Source: JAGVSR01 sp046074825 (lineage in GTDB: Bacteria > Pseudomonadota > Alphaproteobacteria > Rhizobiales > Hyphomicrobiaceae). Taken from it: a stretch of 8,049 nt of DNA. The stretch spans positions 1-8,049 of the forward strand of contig JBJTOZ010000123.1 in assembly GCA_046074825.1 (NCBI GenBank), written 5' to 3'. The notes below the pieces were generated by a model that saw only the letters and a program-made list of their open reading frames with translations, was not told the origin of the DNA and ran no database searches. The position numbers and the translations under genes are program-made. How positions within the stretch are numbered: position 1 is the stretch's first letter; each line of letters starts with the position of its first letter. Positions 1 through 6,608 of the stretch are shown here, piece by piece.

Positions 1-1238
1 CCTTCAATTTCTTTAAAGAGCTTTTGTTTTAATTCTATTTTTTCTACAATTGCTTCAATTATCACATCTGCTCTTGATATCCCTTTTCCCTCTTGATCAA
101 ATATAAGACGTGTCTTAGCAGCCTCAAAACTTGCTTTTGTTTTAAATTTTTTACTAAAGAATTTATATTGAGAACGAATTCCTTTTTCTATTTGGTCGCG
201 CGAGATATCCTGCAGGGTCACCTCCATACCCGATGAGGCGCACACACCTGCAATATCTGCACCCATTGTTCCAGCGCCAATAACATGCACACGCTTTGGT
301 TTCCATTTTAATGATTTTGGTGCTTGTGCCTTGAGAGATTCAGATAATTTAAAAACACGCCTTAAATTTTTTGATTGTTCGGATATCATGAGAGGTGCGA
401 AACTCAGTGTTTCAGCATCTTTCATTTTTTGATAGGAACCACCATATTTCTCAAAGAGGTCTATGAGGCGAAAAGGAGCAGGATAATGCTCCTCCCTAAT
501 TTTCTTCGAAGTTTCACTTCTTAATTTATGTACCAATAATTGACGGAAAGGAGTAAAGCATAGAAAACTTTTATAAAGTTTAGCAGGACTGGAATGTCGA
601 TGTGATAAAATTGCTTTCCTTGCTGCCCATCGTAAAGAATCTGCAGACCCAACAAGTGCATCAACTAATCCCTGTGCGCGAGCGATTTGTGCAGATACCA
701 TTGAACCTGACAACATAAGCTTCATGGCATTCAATGGACCTATTTGCTTTATGGATCGTGCAGTTCCATTAAAGCCTGGAAATATACCTAATTTAACTTC
801 AGGAAATCCAAATCTCGTCGCAGGATCTCTTGTTGCAATTCTATAATGACATGCCAAAATAAATTCTAATCCGCCACCTACACATACGCCATGAACAGCT
901 GCAATTACGGGGATAGACAAATGTTCTATTTTGTCAAAAAGTGCATTTACTCCTTTAATCTGTGCAACAACGTCATCTTCGGTGTGAAGGCTTTCAAATT
1001 CATTTATATCAGCACCTACTATAAAGCTTTTTTCTTTAGCTGAAAGAAAGACAAGACCTTTTAATTGTTGTCCTTGATAATTCTGATTCACATGATTAAT
1101 AATTAAGCCAAGTTCCTCTAGAGGTGCACGCCCAAGAGCATTCGCACTCGAACCTTCCCTATTGAAACTTACCCATGTGATTTTTTCCCTATCAACTTCG
1201 TATCGCCAGTGCTTAAGACTTTCCAGATTTTGGCTCAT
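1..1238 (-). CDS. fadJ: Bifunctional enoyl-CoA hydratase / 3-hydroxyacyl-CoA dehydrogenase, FadJ/FadB type (partial, C-terminus beyond the window)
   Basis: This enzyme hydrates trans-2-enoyl-CoA and then oxidises the 3-hydroxyacyl-CoA with NAD+, steps two and three of beta-oxidation, in the cytoplasm. An uninterrupted frame of 412 codons reads to the left edge. Residues about 1-200 are the crotonase domain: GADI at 75-78 and GGGLE at 121-125 supply the oxyanion hole and the first catalytic Glu (E125), and FPEVKLG at 145-151 supplies the second (E147). From about 316 a Rossmann fold begins, with GAGTMG at 320-325 and an acidic Asp ending the second strand (TLQD, 341-344). The family is usually about 700 residues, so the dehydrogenase catalytic His and the C-terminal domain lie outside. 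The ATG at 1238 has only a weak AGG upstream but fits the family N-terminus. It lies 93 bp downstream of fadE on the same strand, suggesting an operon. FadB and FadJ cannot be separated here; the symbol is tentative. Confidence 0.93.
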   Translation of the reverse strand, partial: MSQNLESLKHWRYEVDREKITWVSFNREGSSANALGRAPLEELGLIINHVNQNYQGQQLKGLVFLSAKEKSFIVGADINEFESLHTEDDVVAQIKGVNALFDKIEHLSIPVIAAVHGVCVGGGLEFILACHYRIATRDPATRFGFPEVKLGIFPGFNGTARSIKQIGPLNAMKLMLSGSMVSAQIARAQGLVDALVGSADSLRWAARKAILSHRHSSPAKLYKSFLCFTPFRQLLVHKLRSETSKKIREEHYPAPFRLIDLFEKYGGSYQKMKDAETLSFAPLMISEQSKNLRRVFKLSESLKAQAPKSLKWKPKRVHVIGAGTMGADIAGVCASSGMEVTLQDISRDQIEKGIRSQYKFFSKKFKTKASFEAAKTRLIFDQEGKGISRADVIIEAIVEKIELKQKLFKEIE

Positions 1239-1314
1239 AGATTGAAACCTGAGAATTGAAAGATTGTTGAGATACAGGATATTACTTAGTACGTCGTAAG
1301 TTCATTAATCGTTC

Positions 1315-1335
1315 GTAGAAACTTAATGTTTCTAC
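1315..1335. repeat. Perfect 8-bp inverted repeat overlapping the fadE stop codon
   Basis: GTAGAAAC at 1315-1322 and its exact reverse complement GTTTCTAC at 1328-1335 flank a 5-nt loop (TTAAT). The fadE stop codon (1332-1334) lies inside one arm. No T-tract follows on either strand, so it is not a canonical intrinsic terminator. The inner GAAAC-N5-GTTTC resembles the operator of PsrA-type TetR regulators of fatty acid genes, described as G/CAAAC-N2-4-GTTTG/C, but the spacer is one base too long. It sits 77 bp upstream of the fadJ start and could be an operator for that gene or an RNA hairpin between the two cistrons. Operator function is inference. Confidence 0.5.
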
Positions 1336-3815
1336 CATGACCTATCATTTATCAATTCATAATGTGGGCGTATTTCCCTAGGATCAAAATGATCAACAGC
1401 TATAACTTTTGATGTAAGTGCTACCACTTCTCGAAGAAGATGGGTTTCATGTTCTGATATTATTCCTTTCGATTGAGCCTCATGTATCCAATCAAGACCA
1501 TGAAAATGCTTCACTTGACCTTGACGAATAGCACGTTGAATTTTCTTTTCTAAATCTTCTGTTTGAATGACTTTCTTTAAAGTCTCTTCAAGGACACAAA
1601 CCGGATCTGTCTCTTTTTTCGGAATATAGATGTTACTTGTTAATCGGTCACGGAGTGGACCAGGTTTTAGAACGAGACTAGCTATTTGACTTTCGAGTTG
1701 ATCAGATGCTTTATGAGATCTTCTTCCAAATGGAAAAAGAATAAATTTTAGAAACAAACGAACAGCAATATTGGGAATATTTCTTATGACTTCGTGAAGA
1801 GAGTTTTCAAATCTTTCTAGACAATTTTCAAATGTCATTTGTAAAATTGGTAAATCATCTTTTGGATATCCCTCATCCTCATAACGTTTTAGGATACAGG
1901 CCCCAAAATATAACTCTGATAAAGCATCAGCCATACGTCCAGATATTTTCTGTTTCACTTTTAAAGCGCCACCTAAAGTTGCAATTATAAAATCTGATAG
2001 AACCGCAAAATTTGAAGAACCTCTTGAAAGTTGTCGGTAATAGGGTTTAAGAATTTCAGCGTCCTCTGGAGCAGACGCGAAAATCCCAAAAGTCAGATTA
2101 TGAATAAATGCCGTTGAGATGTTACAAACTATATCAGAGATATGTTCTAAAAATTCATTTTCGAATTCAGCAAGACCTATATAATTATCGATGTTTTGGA
2201 CTGCTTTAATTTCATTATATAAATGCGGATGTGAACGTAACGCCCCTTGTGCGAAGGTAATAAGTGATCTTGTTAAAATATTTGCTCCTTCCACAGTAAT
2301 ACCAATTGGCACCATTTCAAATGCAGATCTTAAATAATTTTGCGGGCCATCACAGATGGCTTTTCCACCATGAATATCCATAGCATGGTTAACCGATTGC
2401 CTTAGCCGTTCAGTTGTTTGATATTTCATAAGCGCTGAAAGGACAGAGGGCCGCTCTCCTCTTGAAACCATGCCTGCAGTTACAGCCCGTGCCGCTTCAT
2501 TCAGATAAGCAATTTCTACGATACGGGCTAAGACTTCATCCACACCTTCCATTTTCCCGATTGGTATACCAAATTGAGTTCTAATGCGCGCATAAGCGGT
2601 TGTAACCCGCAACAACATTTTCGATCCTGCTGTTGCTGAAGAAGGAAGTGAAATGGCTCGGCCTGCGGCTAAGCATTCCATTAACATACGCCATCCTTGT
2701 CCAACCTTTTTTTCTCCCCCGATGACCCAATCTATCGGTATAAAAACATCTTTCCCCCAATTAGGACCATTAGGAAATGCTGCACCTGAGGGTAAATGCC
2801 TTCGTCCAATATTAACGCCCAAATGCGTTGAAGGAATAAGAGCCAATGTAATACCAACGTCTTCCTTTTGACCAAGTAACTTCATTGGATCAAAAAGGCG
2901 AAATGCTAGTCCAACAAGAGTAGCTTTTGGACCAAGTGTTATATATCGTTTTTCCCATGTTAGACTTATACCGATGATTTCCTTTCCCTCATGCTGCCCC
3001 TTTTTAATTATTCCAATATCTAACATTGTTGCAGCGTCTGAACCAGATGATGGACCTGTTAAAGAAAAACAAGGAATTTCTTTCCCACTTGCAAGACGAG
3101 GAAGATAATGCTTTTTTTGTTCAGTCGTTCCGTACTTCTCAATTAACTCCCCAGGGCCCAAAGAATTAGGAACCATTATTATTGTCACTACATCAGGGGA
3201 TCGAGATGCAATTTTGCCTAGTATGAGGGATTGAGCTTGAGCTGAAAATCCAAGACCTCCGTGCTCTTTAGAGATCAGCATTCCTAAAAATCCATTTTCT
3301 TTCACAAATTTCCAGATATGTTCTGGTATGTCTCGCTGACGATTCCTTATGTCCCAATCATCAATAAGAGAACATAATTGCTCTGTGGGGCCATTCAGAA
3401 AAGCAAGTTCTTCGGAACTAAGAGTATTTGTTGATACTGATCTCAGCTTATCCCAATTTGGTTTGCCAGAAAAAATTTCCGCGTCAAAACCTACTGTTCC
3501 TGCTTCTAAAGCCTGCTGTTCGGTTTCTGAAACCTTAGGGAGAATATTTTTAACATATTTGTAGGCAGGGTTTACAAGAAACTGTCGACGGAATTTTTCA
3601 ATTGAAAGACAAAATAGTATTATGATGGGAACCCAAAGCAATAGTGATCCACTATTTCTTAGTGGTGATTGCAAGTCTCCATGTAGTAGGCCTACTTGCC
3701 AAAAGAGAAGAAGTAAACCTAACGTAATTGACCAAATTAAAATTGGCGCTCTTTTCATACTGAGTGAAAGTAAAACAATCAGTATCAAGATAACAAAAAA
3801 TAAATTTGCCACCAT
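1332..3815 (-). CDS. fadE: Acyl-CoA dehydrogenase, FadE type (complete, 827 aa)
   Basis: FadE introduces the trans-2 double bond into acyl-CoA using FAD, the first step of beta-oxidation, probably at the inner membrane. The length (827 aa) is close to E. coli FadE (814 aa). Hydrophobic stretches at about 4-19, 24-44 and 58-71 look like an N-terminal membrane anchor. The acyl-CoA dehydrogenase core runs from about 140 to 530: KEHGGLGF at 183-190, a flavin/substrate segment FSLTGPSSGSDAA at 250-262, and TVEGANILTR at 507-516 carrying the probable catalytic base E509. The remaining 300 residues match the C-terminal extension of long FadE proteins (DUF1974 family). The ATG at 3815 has a good GGGAG ribosome site at 3824-3828, 8 nt away. 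It precedes the fadJ-like gene by 93 bp. The assignment is firm; chain-length preference cannot be read from sequence. Confidence 0.95.
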   Translation of the reverse strand: MVANLFFVILILIVLLSLSMKRAPILIWSITLGLLLLFWQVGLLHGDLQSPLRNSGSLLLWVPIIILFCLSIEKFRRQFLVNPAYKYVKNILPKVSETEQQALEAGTVGFDAEIFSGKPNWDKLRSVSTNTLSSEELAFLNGPTEQLCSLIDDWDIRNRQRDIPEHIWKFVKENGFLGMLISKEHGGLGFSAQAQSLILGKIASRSPDVVTIIMVPNSLGPGELIEKYGTTEQKKHYLPRLASGKEIPCFSLTGPSSGSDAATMLDIGIIKKGQHEGKEIIGISLTWEKRYITLGPKATLVGLAFRLFDPMKLLGQKEDVGITLALIPSTHLGVNIGRRHLPSGAAFPNGPNWGKDVFIPIDWVIGGEKKVGQGWRMLMECLAAGRAISLPSSATAGSKMLLRVTTAYARIRTQFGIPIGKMEGVDEVLARIVEIAYLNEAARAVTAGMVSRGERPSVLSALMKYQTTERLRQSVNHAMDIHGGKAICDGPQNYLRSAFEMVPIGITVEGANILTRSLITFAQGALRSHPHLYNEIKAVQNIDNYIGLAEFENEFLEHISDIVCNISTAFIHNLTFGIFASAPEDAEILKPYYRQLSRGSSNFAVLSDFIIATLGGALKVKQKISGRMADALSELYFGACILKRYEDEGYPKDDLPILQMTFENCLERFENSLHEVIRNIPNIAVRLFLKFILFPFGRRSHKASDQLESQIASLVLKPGPLRDRLTSNIYIPKKETDPVCVLEETLKKVIQTEDLEKKIQRAIRQGQVKHFHGLDWIHEAQSKGIISEHETHLLREVVALTSKVIAVDHFDPREIRPHYELINDRSW

Positions 3816-4048
3816 TGGCTTAACTCCCGATACCTAAGTTAAATATTGAAGTCTTATATAAGTTTATCACACTGGATCGGAATGGGTCTAAGGATAGAGA
3901 GCAATATAAGCAATTAATAATCACCAAAATTCGTAAAAGACGACATTGTCTTTACTTGGGCATATTTTAAAAAATTAAGCTGTATTTTAGACTATTATAA
4001 AGATCCCTCTTGAGATCATTTCCAAAACGATTTTTCACGTACAAATTA
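3816..4048. other. Intergenic region between fccB and fadE, containing the fadE leader
   Basis: Both flanking genes read on the minus strand, so this 233-bp gap should hold the end of the fccB transcript and the start of the fadE transcript. I see no ORF worth calling. On the minus strand, TATAAG at 3856-3861 is a possible -10 box for fadE, but no convincing -35 lies 16-18 bp upstream. A bulged inverted repeat lies at 3933-3955 and is listed separately. The gap argues against fccB and fadE forming one operon, although read-through cannot be excluded. Confidence 0.5.
3933..3955 (-). terminator. Bulged inverted repeat, possible weak terminator after fccB
   Basis: GTAAAAGAC at 3933-3941 pairs with GTCTTTAC at 3948-3955, giving 8 base pairs with one bulged A and a 6-nt loop. 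Read on the minus strand, it lies about 95 bp past the fccB stop and is followed closely by GAATTTTGG, a poor T-rich stretch. It may end the fccB transcript weakly, or it may be an operator for fadE. The stem is only moderately stable, so the terminator label is a best guess. Confidence 0.3.
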
Positions 4049-5338
4049 TCACTTGTTAAAAAGAGTAGATGTTAAGGTTTGATACCAATTAATAGCCTCA
4101 TCGTATGTCGCTTTACGAATTTTAGGACTTTCTCCAACTTCAGAAACTGACATATGAATGGATTGCAAACCATGGTATTTTGAATAATTGGACGATGGCA
4201 CATAATCAGATTCAATTTTTATAGCATTATCCTTTTCAAGAACGGACCAACAAATGTTTTTATATTTACTCGATGAAGCTTGCACTCCTCTAACTTCCGC
4301 TGCAATAGCAGCGGCAACAACAAGCCCTTGACTAAAAGCTGCATAAGCAGATTTTGGCATTTGATCAGCTTTTGAGGAATCTCCTATTATATAAACATTT
4401 TCAGAATTCTTGGATTTAAAGTTTTGAGGATCAACAGTACACCAGTTATCCTCTCCTAATCCAGAATTCAACGCAATAGCTGCTGCCTTCTGAGGAGGAA
4501 TGAGATTTATCACTGAACCTGACAAATGAAGTCCTGATTTTGTAAAAACTATATTCTTTTGTGGATCTACTCTTGTGACAGAAAAATCATCTATGTCGTT
4601 AGACAGATAACATTCTATATAGTTGTTATATTTATTTTTAATAATTTCCATAAAAGGCTTTTCTTTTGTGATTGTGAAATTTGAATCAAATATAACAACT
4701 TTAGACTTTGGTTTATGTTGAGAAAAATAATTTGCAATCAAGCAAGCCCTTTCATAAGGTGCTGGCGGACATCTATAAGGGAGTTTTGGCACTGTAATAA
4801 TGACAGTGCCTCCATTTTCTATATTTTCAATCCGCTTTCGAAGGAGCATACTCTGCTTTTTCCCACGCCATGCATGGGGCATACTATCTGCTGTCTCTTC
4901 ATTGTAGCCCTCAATACTATTCCAGATAAAATCGATACCAGGCGCTACAACAAGCCAATCAAAAGATAAAATATTTTCATCTTGCAGACATACCGTTCTA
5001 TCAAGAATGTTGATAGATTTTACTTTTTGATAAACAAGCCTAACACCAAAGGTTTCAAGACCTCTATAAGTATGTGTTAAATATTTTATTGGGAATATTC
5101 CACCAATGTAGGTGTTGGAAAAAAAACAGCTCGTGTATTCTTTGTTCTGCTCTATTAAAGTGACATTGAGGGAAGGTATTAAACGCTTTAAAGATGACGC
5201 TACTGTAGCCCCCCCTGCGCCACCACCAATGATAACAATTTTTGGCTTTGTTGAAGCCTTACTAGAAAGGCTGCGGAGATCGGTAAGAGCAAATGACAAT
5301 CCAGCATTGAACCTCCTTCTGTTTATATTTACTGTCAT
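4049..5338 (-). CDS. fccB: FAD-dependent sulfide dehydrogenase flavoprotein, FccB/SoxF family (Tat-exported)
   Basis: Members are periplasmic flavoproteins that oxidise sulfide or persulfide and pass electrons to a cytochrome c partner (FccA or SoxE). The 429-aa protein starts with a Tat-like signal, NRRRF at 6-10 followed by a short hydrophobic stretch. GGGAGG at 38-43 binds the FAD ADP moiety, and IIGD at 317-320 is the second flavin motif. Three cysteines align with the flavocytochrome c family: C71 in TSCFFSN (covalent FAD attachment), and C190 in YRCPPAPYERA plus C363 in NICWSVL (redox disulfide). I chose the ATG at 5338 over an upstream in-frame start at 5371 because AAGG at 5344-5347 is well placed and the Tat motif then sits at the N-terminus. 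It is divergent from soxYZ. No FccA-like cytochrome gene is adjacent. SoxF is an equally valid name. Confidence 0.92.
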   Translation of the reverse strand: MTVNINRRRFNAGLSFALTDLRSLSSKASTKPKIVIIGGGAGGATVASSLKRLIPSLNVTLIEQNKEYTSCFFSNTYIGGIFPIKYLTHTYRGLETFGVRLVYQKVKSINILDRTVCLQDENILSFDWLVVAPGIDFIWNSIEGYNEETADSMPHAWRGKKQSMLLRKRIENIENGGTVIITVPKLPYRCPPAPYERACLIANYFSQHKPKSKVVIFDSNFTITKEKPFMEIIKNKYNNYIECYLSNDIDDFSVTRVDPQKNIVFTKSGLHLSGSVINLIPPQKAAAIALNSGLGEDNWCTVDPQNFKSKNSENVYIIGDSSKADQMPKSAYAAFSQGLVVAAAIAAEVRGVQASSSKYKNICWSVLEKDNAIKIESDYVPSSNYSKYHGLQSIHMSVSEVGESPKIRKATYDEAINWYQTLTSTLFNK

Positions 5339-5401
5339 ACCCACCTTTTTTTGAAGAAAAAGTATTAACAAAAATTATCTAAAAATTTGCTAGAAATATT
5401 G

Positions 5402-5407
5402 ATTATA
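5402..5407 (-). promoter_or_regulatory. Candidate -10 box for fccB
   Basis: The minus strand reads TATAAT here, an exact sigma-70 -10 consensus, about 65 bp upstream of the fccB ATG. No good -35 hexamer is found at 16-18 bp; the imperfect GTAG/GATGAA repeat occupies that place (5415-5442). An activator-dependent promoter would look like this, but in DNA this AT-rich an exact TATAAT can occur by chance. Confidence 0.35.
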
Positions 5408-5520
5408 TATACCTGTAGTGATGAAAGTAGATGATGAAGTAGGATCAAAAATATATAAATAAATTTTTATATTTGAGATCTCAGGAGTATTAGGGAAGTG
5501 ATTTAAATTTTTCAGTGTTT

Positions 5521-5556
5521 CAAAAGTTCATTCATAAGCAAAAGTTCAGTCATAAG
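5521..5556. repeat. Tandem 18-bp direct repeat upstream of soxY
   Basis: Two head-to-tail copies of an 18-bp unit occupy 5521-5538 and 5539-5556. They differ at one base (CATTCATAAG versus CAGTCATAAG in the second part of the unit). The pair ends 17 bp before the -35 of the soxY promoter candidate, so it would span about -87 to -52 of a start site near 5608, a usual place for an activator. The 18-bp period is not a whole number of helical turns. The repeat is seen directly; regulatory function is inferred. Confidence 0.7.
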
Positions 5557-5573
5557 TAAGAGTATATAGATTT

Positions 5574-5601
5574 TTGAAATGCATATAATTTTCATTATTA
5601 T
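5574..5601 (+). promoter_or_regulatory. Sigma-70-like promoter for soxYZ
   Basis: TTGAAA at 5574-5579 (5 of 6 to TTGACA) is followed after 16 bp by TATTAT at 5596-5601 (5 of 6 to TATAAT). Transcription would start near 5608, leaving a leader of about 35 nt before the soxY ATG. An exact TATAAT also occurs at 5584-5589 but has no acceptable -35. The tandem 18-bp repeat lies just upstream. Confidence 0.5.
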
Positions 5602-5642
5602 CGGTAAAAGGTTATTTAGATAAAAAAAGTTTTCTCAACATA

Positions 5643-6176
5643 ATGCGCAATGATAACCAAAGAATAGCTATTTTGTCTCGACGTTTATTTTGTCTGAAAG
5701 GACCCTCAGCCTTTATTCTTTTTAATTTTCTACAACAGAAGGCTTTTGCTTATAACAACCAGGACGATCTTAGACTGGGATCATTTAATATCGCTAATAA
5801 ATTATACTCCGATCAATTTTCTACAGATCTTGGAAAAATCCTTCAAGGCGCGGAACCTTTGGCTGACGATATTTTCAAATTAGACATCTCTGAATTCGCC
5901 GAAAACGGAAGTATCGTTCCTTTTAAGATGGCTGTAAACCATCCCATGAATACTATAGAATATGTCAAAGCTTTACATCTAATTTCTACTCTAAATCCAA
6001 ATGCATGGGTTGCAAGTTTTGTCCTAACGCCCCAATGTGGAAAAGCAGAAATTTCAGGAAGAATGAGATTAGCAAAAACACAAGATGTTTATGCTTTAGC
6101 CTATTTAAGTAAAGGTCAATTCTTAATATCATCACAAAAAGTCGAGGTCCTCATTGGTGGTTGCGGAATGGAATAA
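5643..6176 (+). CDS. soxY: SoxY, sulfur-carrier subunit of the SoxYZ complex (Tat signal)
   Basis: SoxY carries sulfur intermediates covalently on a C-terminal cysteine in the periplasm, as a heterodimer with SoxZ. The 177-aa protein begins with a Tat signal: SRRLFCLK at 12-19, a hydrophobic run to about 30, and a likely cleavage after AFA (34-36). The mature part is a typical SoxY domain, with PEIAENG-like SEFAENGS at 83-90, NHPM at 99-102 and RLAKTQD at 142-148. The C-terminus is IGGCGME, with C174 as the swinging-arm cysteine; the family usually ends GGCGG or very close to it, so Met-Glu replaces the final Gly. A second mature cysteine, C132 (TPQCGK), sits where family members usually have another residue. 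The start has no clear Shine-Dalgarno, but it places the Tat motif correctly. It overlaps soxZ by about 20 nt. Confidence 0.92.
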   Translation: MRNDNQRIAILSRRLFCLKGPSAFILFNFLQQKAFAYNNQDDLRLGSFNIANKLYSDQFSTDLGKILQGAEPLADDIFKLDISEFAENGSIVPFKMAVNHPMNTIEYVKALHLISTLNPNAWVASFVLTPQCGKAEISGRMRLAKTQDVYALAYLSKGQFLISSQKVEVLIGGCGME

Positions 6177-6510
6177 AAAAACCGATTTTACGGACACAAT
6201 AAGAGTGAAGATACCAGATGAGTGTCAAGTGGGGGACATCATTGAGCTTCGCACATTAATTAAACATCCGATGGAAACTGGAAATCGCAAGAATTCCTCA
6301 GGACAAATTATTCCCAAAAATATTATCAAATATCTGAAAATAATGTATGATAAACAGATCATATTCTCTGCCGAGTTTGGCTCAGGTATCTCCGAAAATC
6401 CCTATATTTCGTGTTATATGAAGGTAGACGATAGCCCTAATGTTTTAATAGTTTGGGAAGATGATCAAGGTACGCAATGGTCAAAAGAAATTTCATTAAA
6501 TATAATCTAA
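6157..6510 (+). CDS. soxZ: SoxZ, partner subunit of the SoxYZ sulfur carrier
   Basis: SoxZ forms the heterodimer with SoxY and helps present the SoxY cysteine arm to Sox enzymes. The 117-aa protein has no signal peptide, consistent with export bound to Tat-targeted SoxY. Diagnostic features are IRVKIP at about 15-20, KHPMETGNRK at 36-45, and NPYISC at 81-86. The length fits the family, with about ten extra N-terminal residues. No ATG is available: the choices are GTG at 6157 (used here) or TTG at 6154. Both are served by GAGG at 6144-6147, with spacers of 9 and 6 nt. The start lies inside soxY, so the two should be translationally coupled and made in equal amounts. It shares the soxY transcript and is followed by a terminator-like hairpin. 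Confidence 0.92.
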   Translation: MVAEWNKKTDFTDTIRVKIPDECQVGDIIELRTLIKHPMETGNRKNSSGQIIPKNIIKYLKIMYDKQIIFSAEFGSGISENPYISCYMKVDDSPNVLIVWEDDQGTQWSKEISLNII

Positions 6511-6526
6511 AGAAGCAATCTTTCCT

Positions 6527-6564
6527 GTTGTCTAATTTTTGGAGAAATTGTAGGCAACATTTTT
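6527..6564 (+). terminator. Terminator-like hairpin after soxZ
   Basis: GTTGTCTA at 6527-6534 pairs with TAGGCAAC at 6551-6558 (8 pairs, one G-U wobble). The stem continues as ATTT at 6535-6538 with AAAT at 6545-6548, after a 2-nt bulge. The loop is 6 nt and five T residues follow (6560-6564). It begins 16 nt after the soxZ stop codon, as expected for an intrinsic terminator. The stem is not GC-rich, so termination may be partial and allow read-through into the CDGSH gene. Confidence 0.45.
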
Positions 6565-6608
6565 GATAATCAATACATTGAATTACTAGTATTCGGAGAT
6601 ACCTATTG

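Larger units (their letters stand above)
5339..5642. promoter_or_regulatory. Divergent intergenic region controlling fccB and soxYZ
   Basis: These 304 very AT-rich bases separate fccB (minus) from soxY (plus). I see no ORF. They hold a -10-like element for fccB at 5402-5407, an imperfect repeat of GTAG/GATGAA elements at 5415-5442, an AT-rich imperfect palindrome around 5447-5475, an 18-bp tandem repeat at 5521-5556 and a good promoter for soxY at 5574-5601. The arrangement suggests that both transcription units are controlled from here, possibly by a shared regulator. No regulator gene is in the window. Confidence 0.6.

Noticed and set aside
2653..3837. Three short plus-strand open frames (2653-2871, 3349-3564, 3622-3837)
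   Set aside because: All are antisense to fadE, whose minus-strand frame is clearly conserved protein; the plus-strand translations show no family motifs.
3870..3886. FadR-like operator (ACTGGATCGGAAT) upstream of fadE
   Set aside because: It shares CTGG and TCGGA with the E. coli FadR site but is not palindromic and needs an inserted base.
3999..4016. Small palindrome GATC...GATC downstream of fccB
   Set aside because: GATC is self-complementary, the inner pairs mismatch and no T-tract follows, so it is not a credible terminator.
4715..5354. Two plus-strand open frames at 4715-4969 and 5112-5354
   Set aside because: They are antisense to the well-supported fccB gene and resemble no known protein.
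5339..5371. Upstream in-frame start of fccB at 5371
   Set aside because: It would add 11 residues before the Tat motif, and the ATG at 5338 has a well-placed AAGG ribosome site.
6563..6592. TTGATA-N18-TAGTAT as a promoter for the CDGSH gene
   Set aside because: Transcription would start near 6599, after the GGAG ribosome site at 6595-6598, leaving the message without it.
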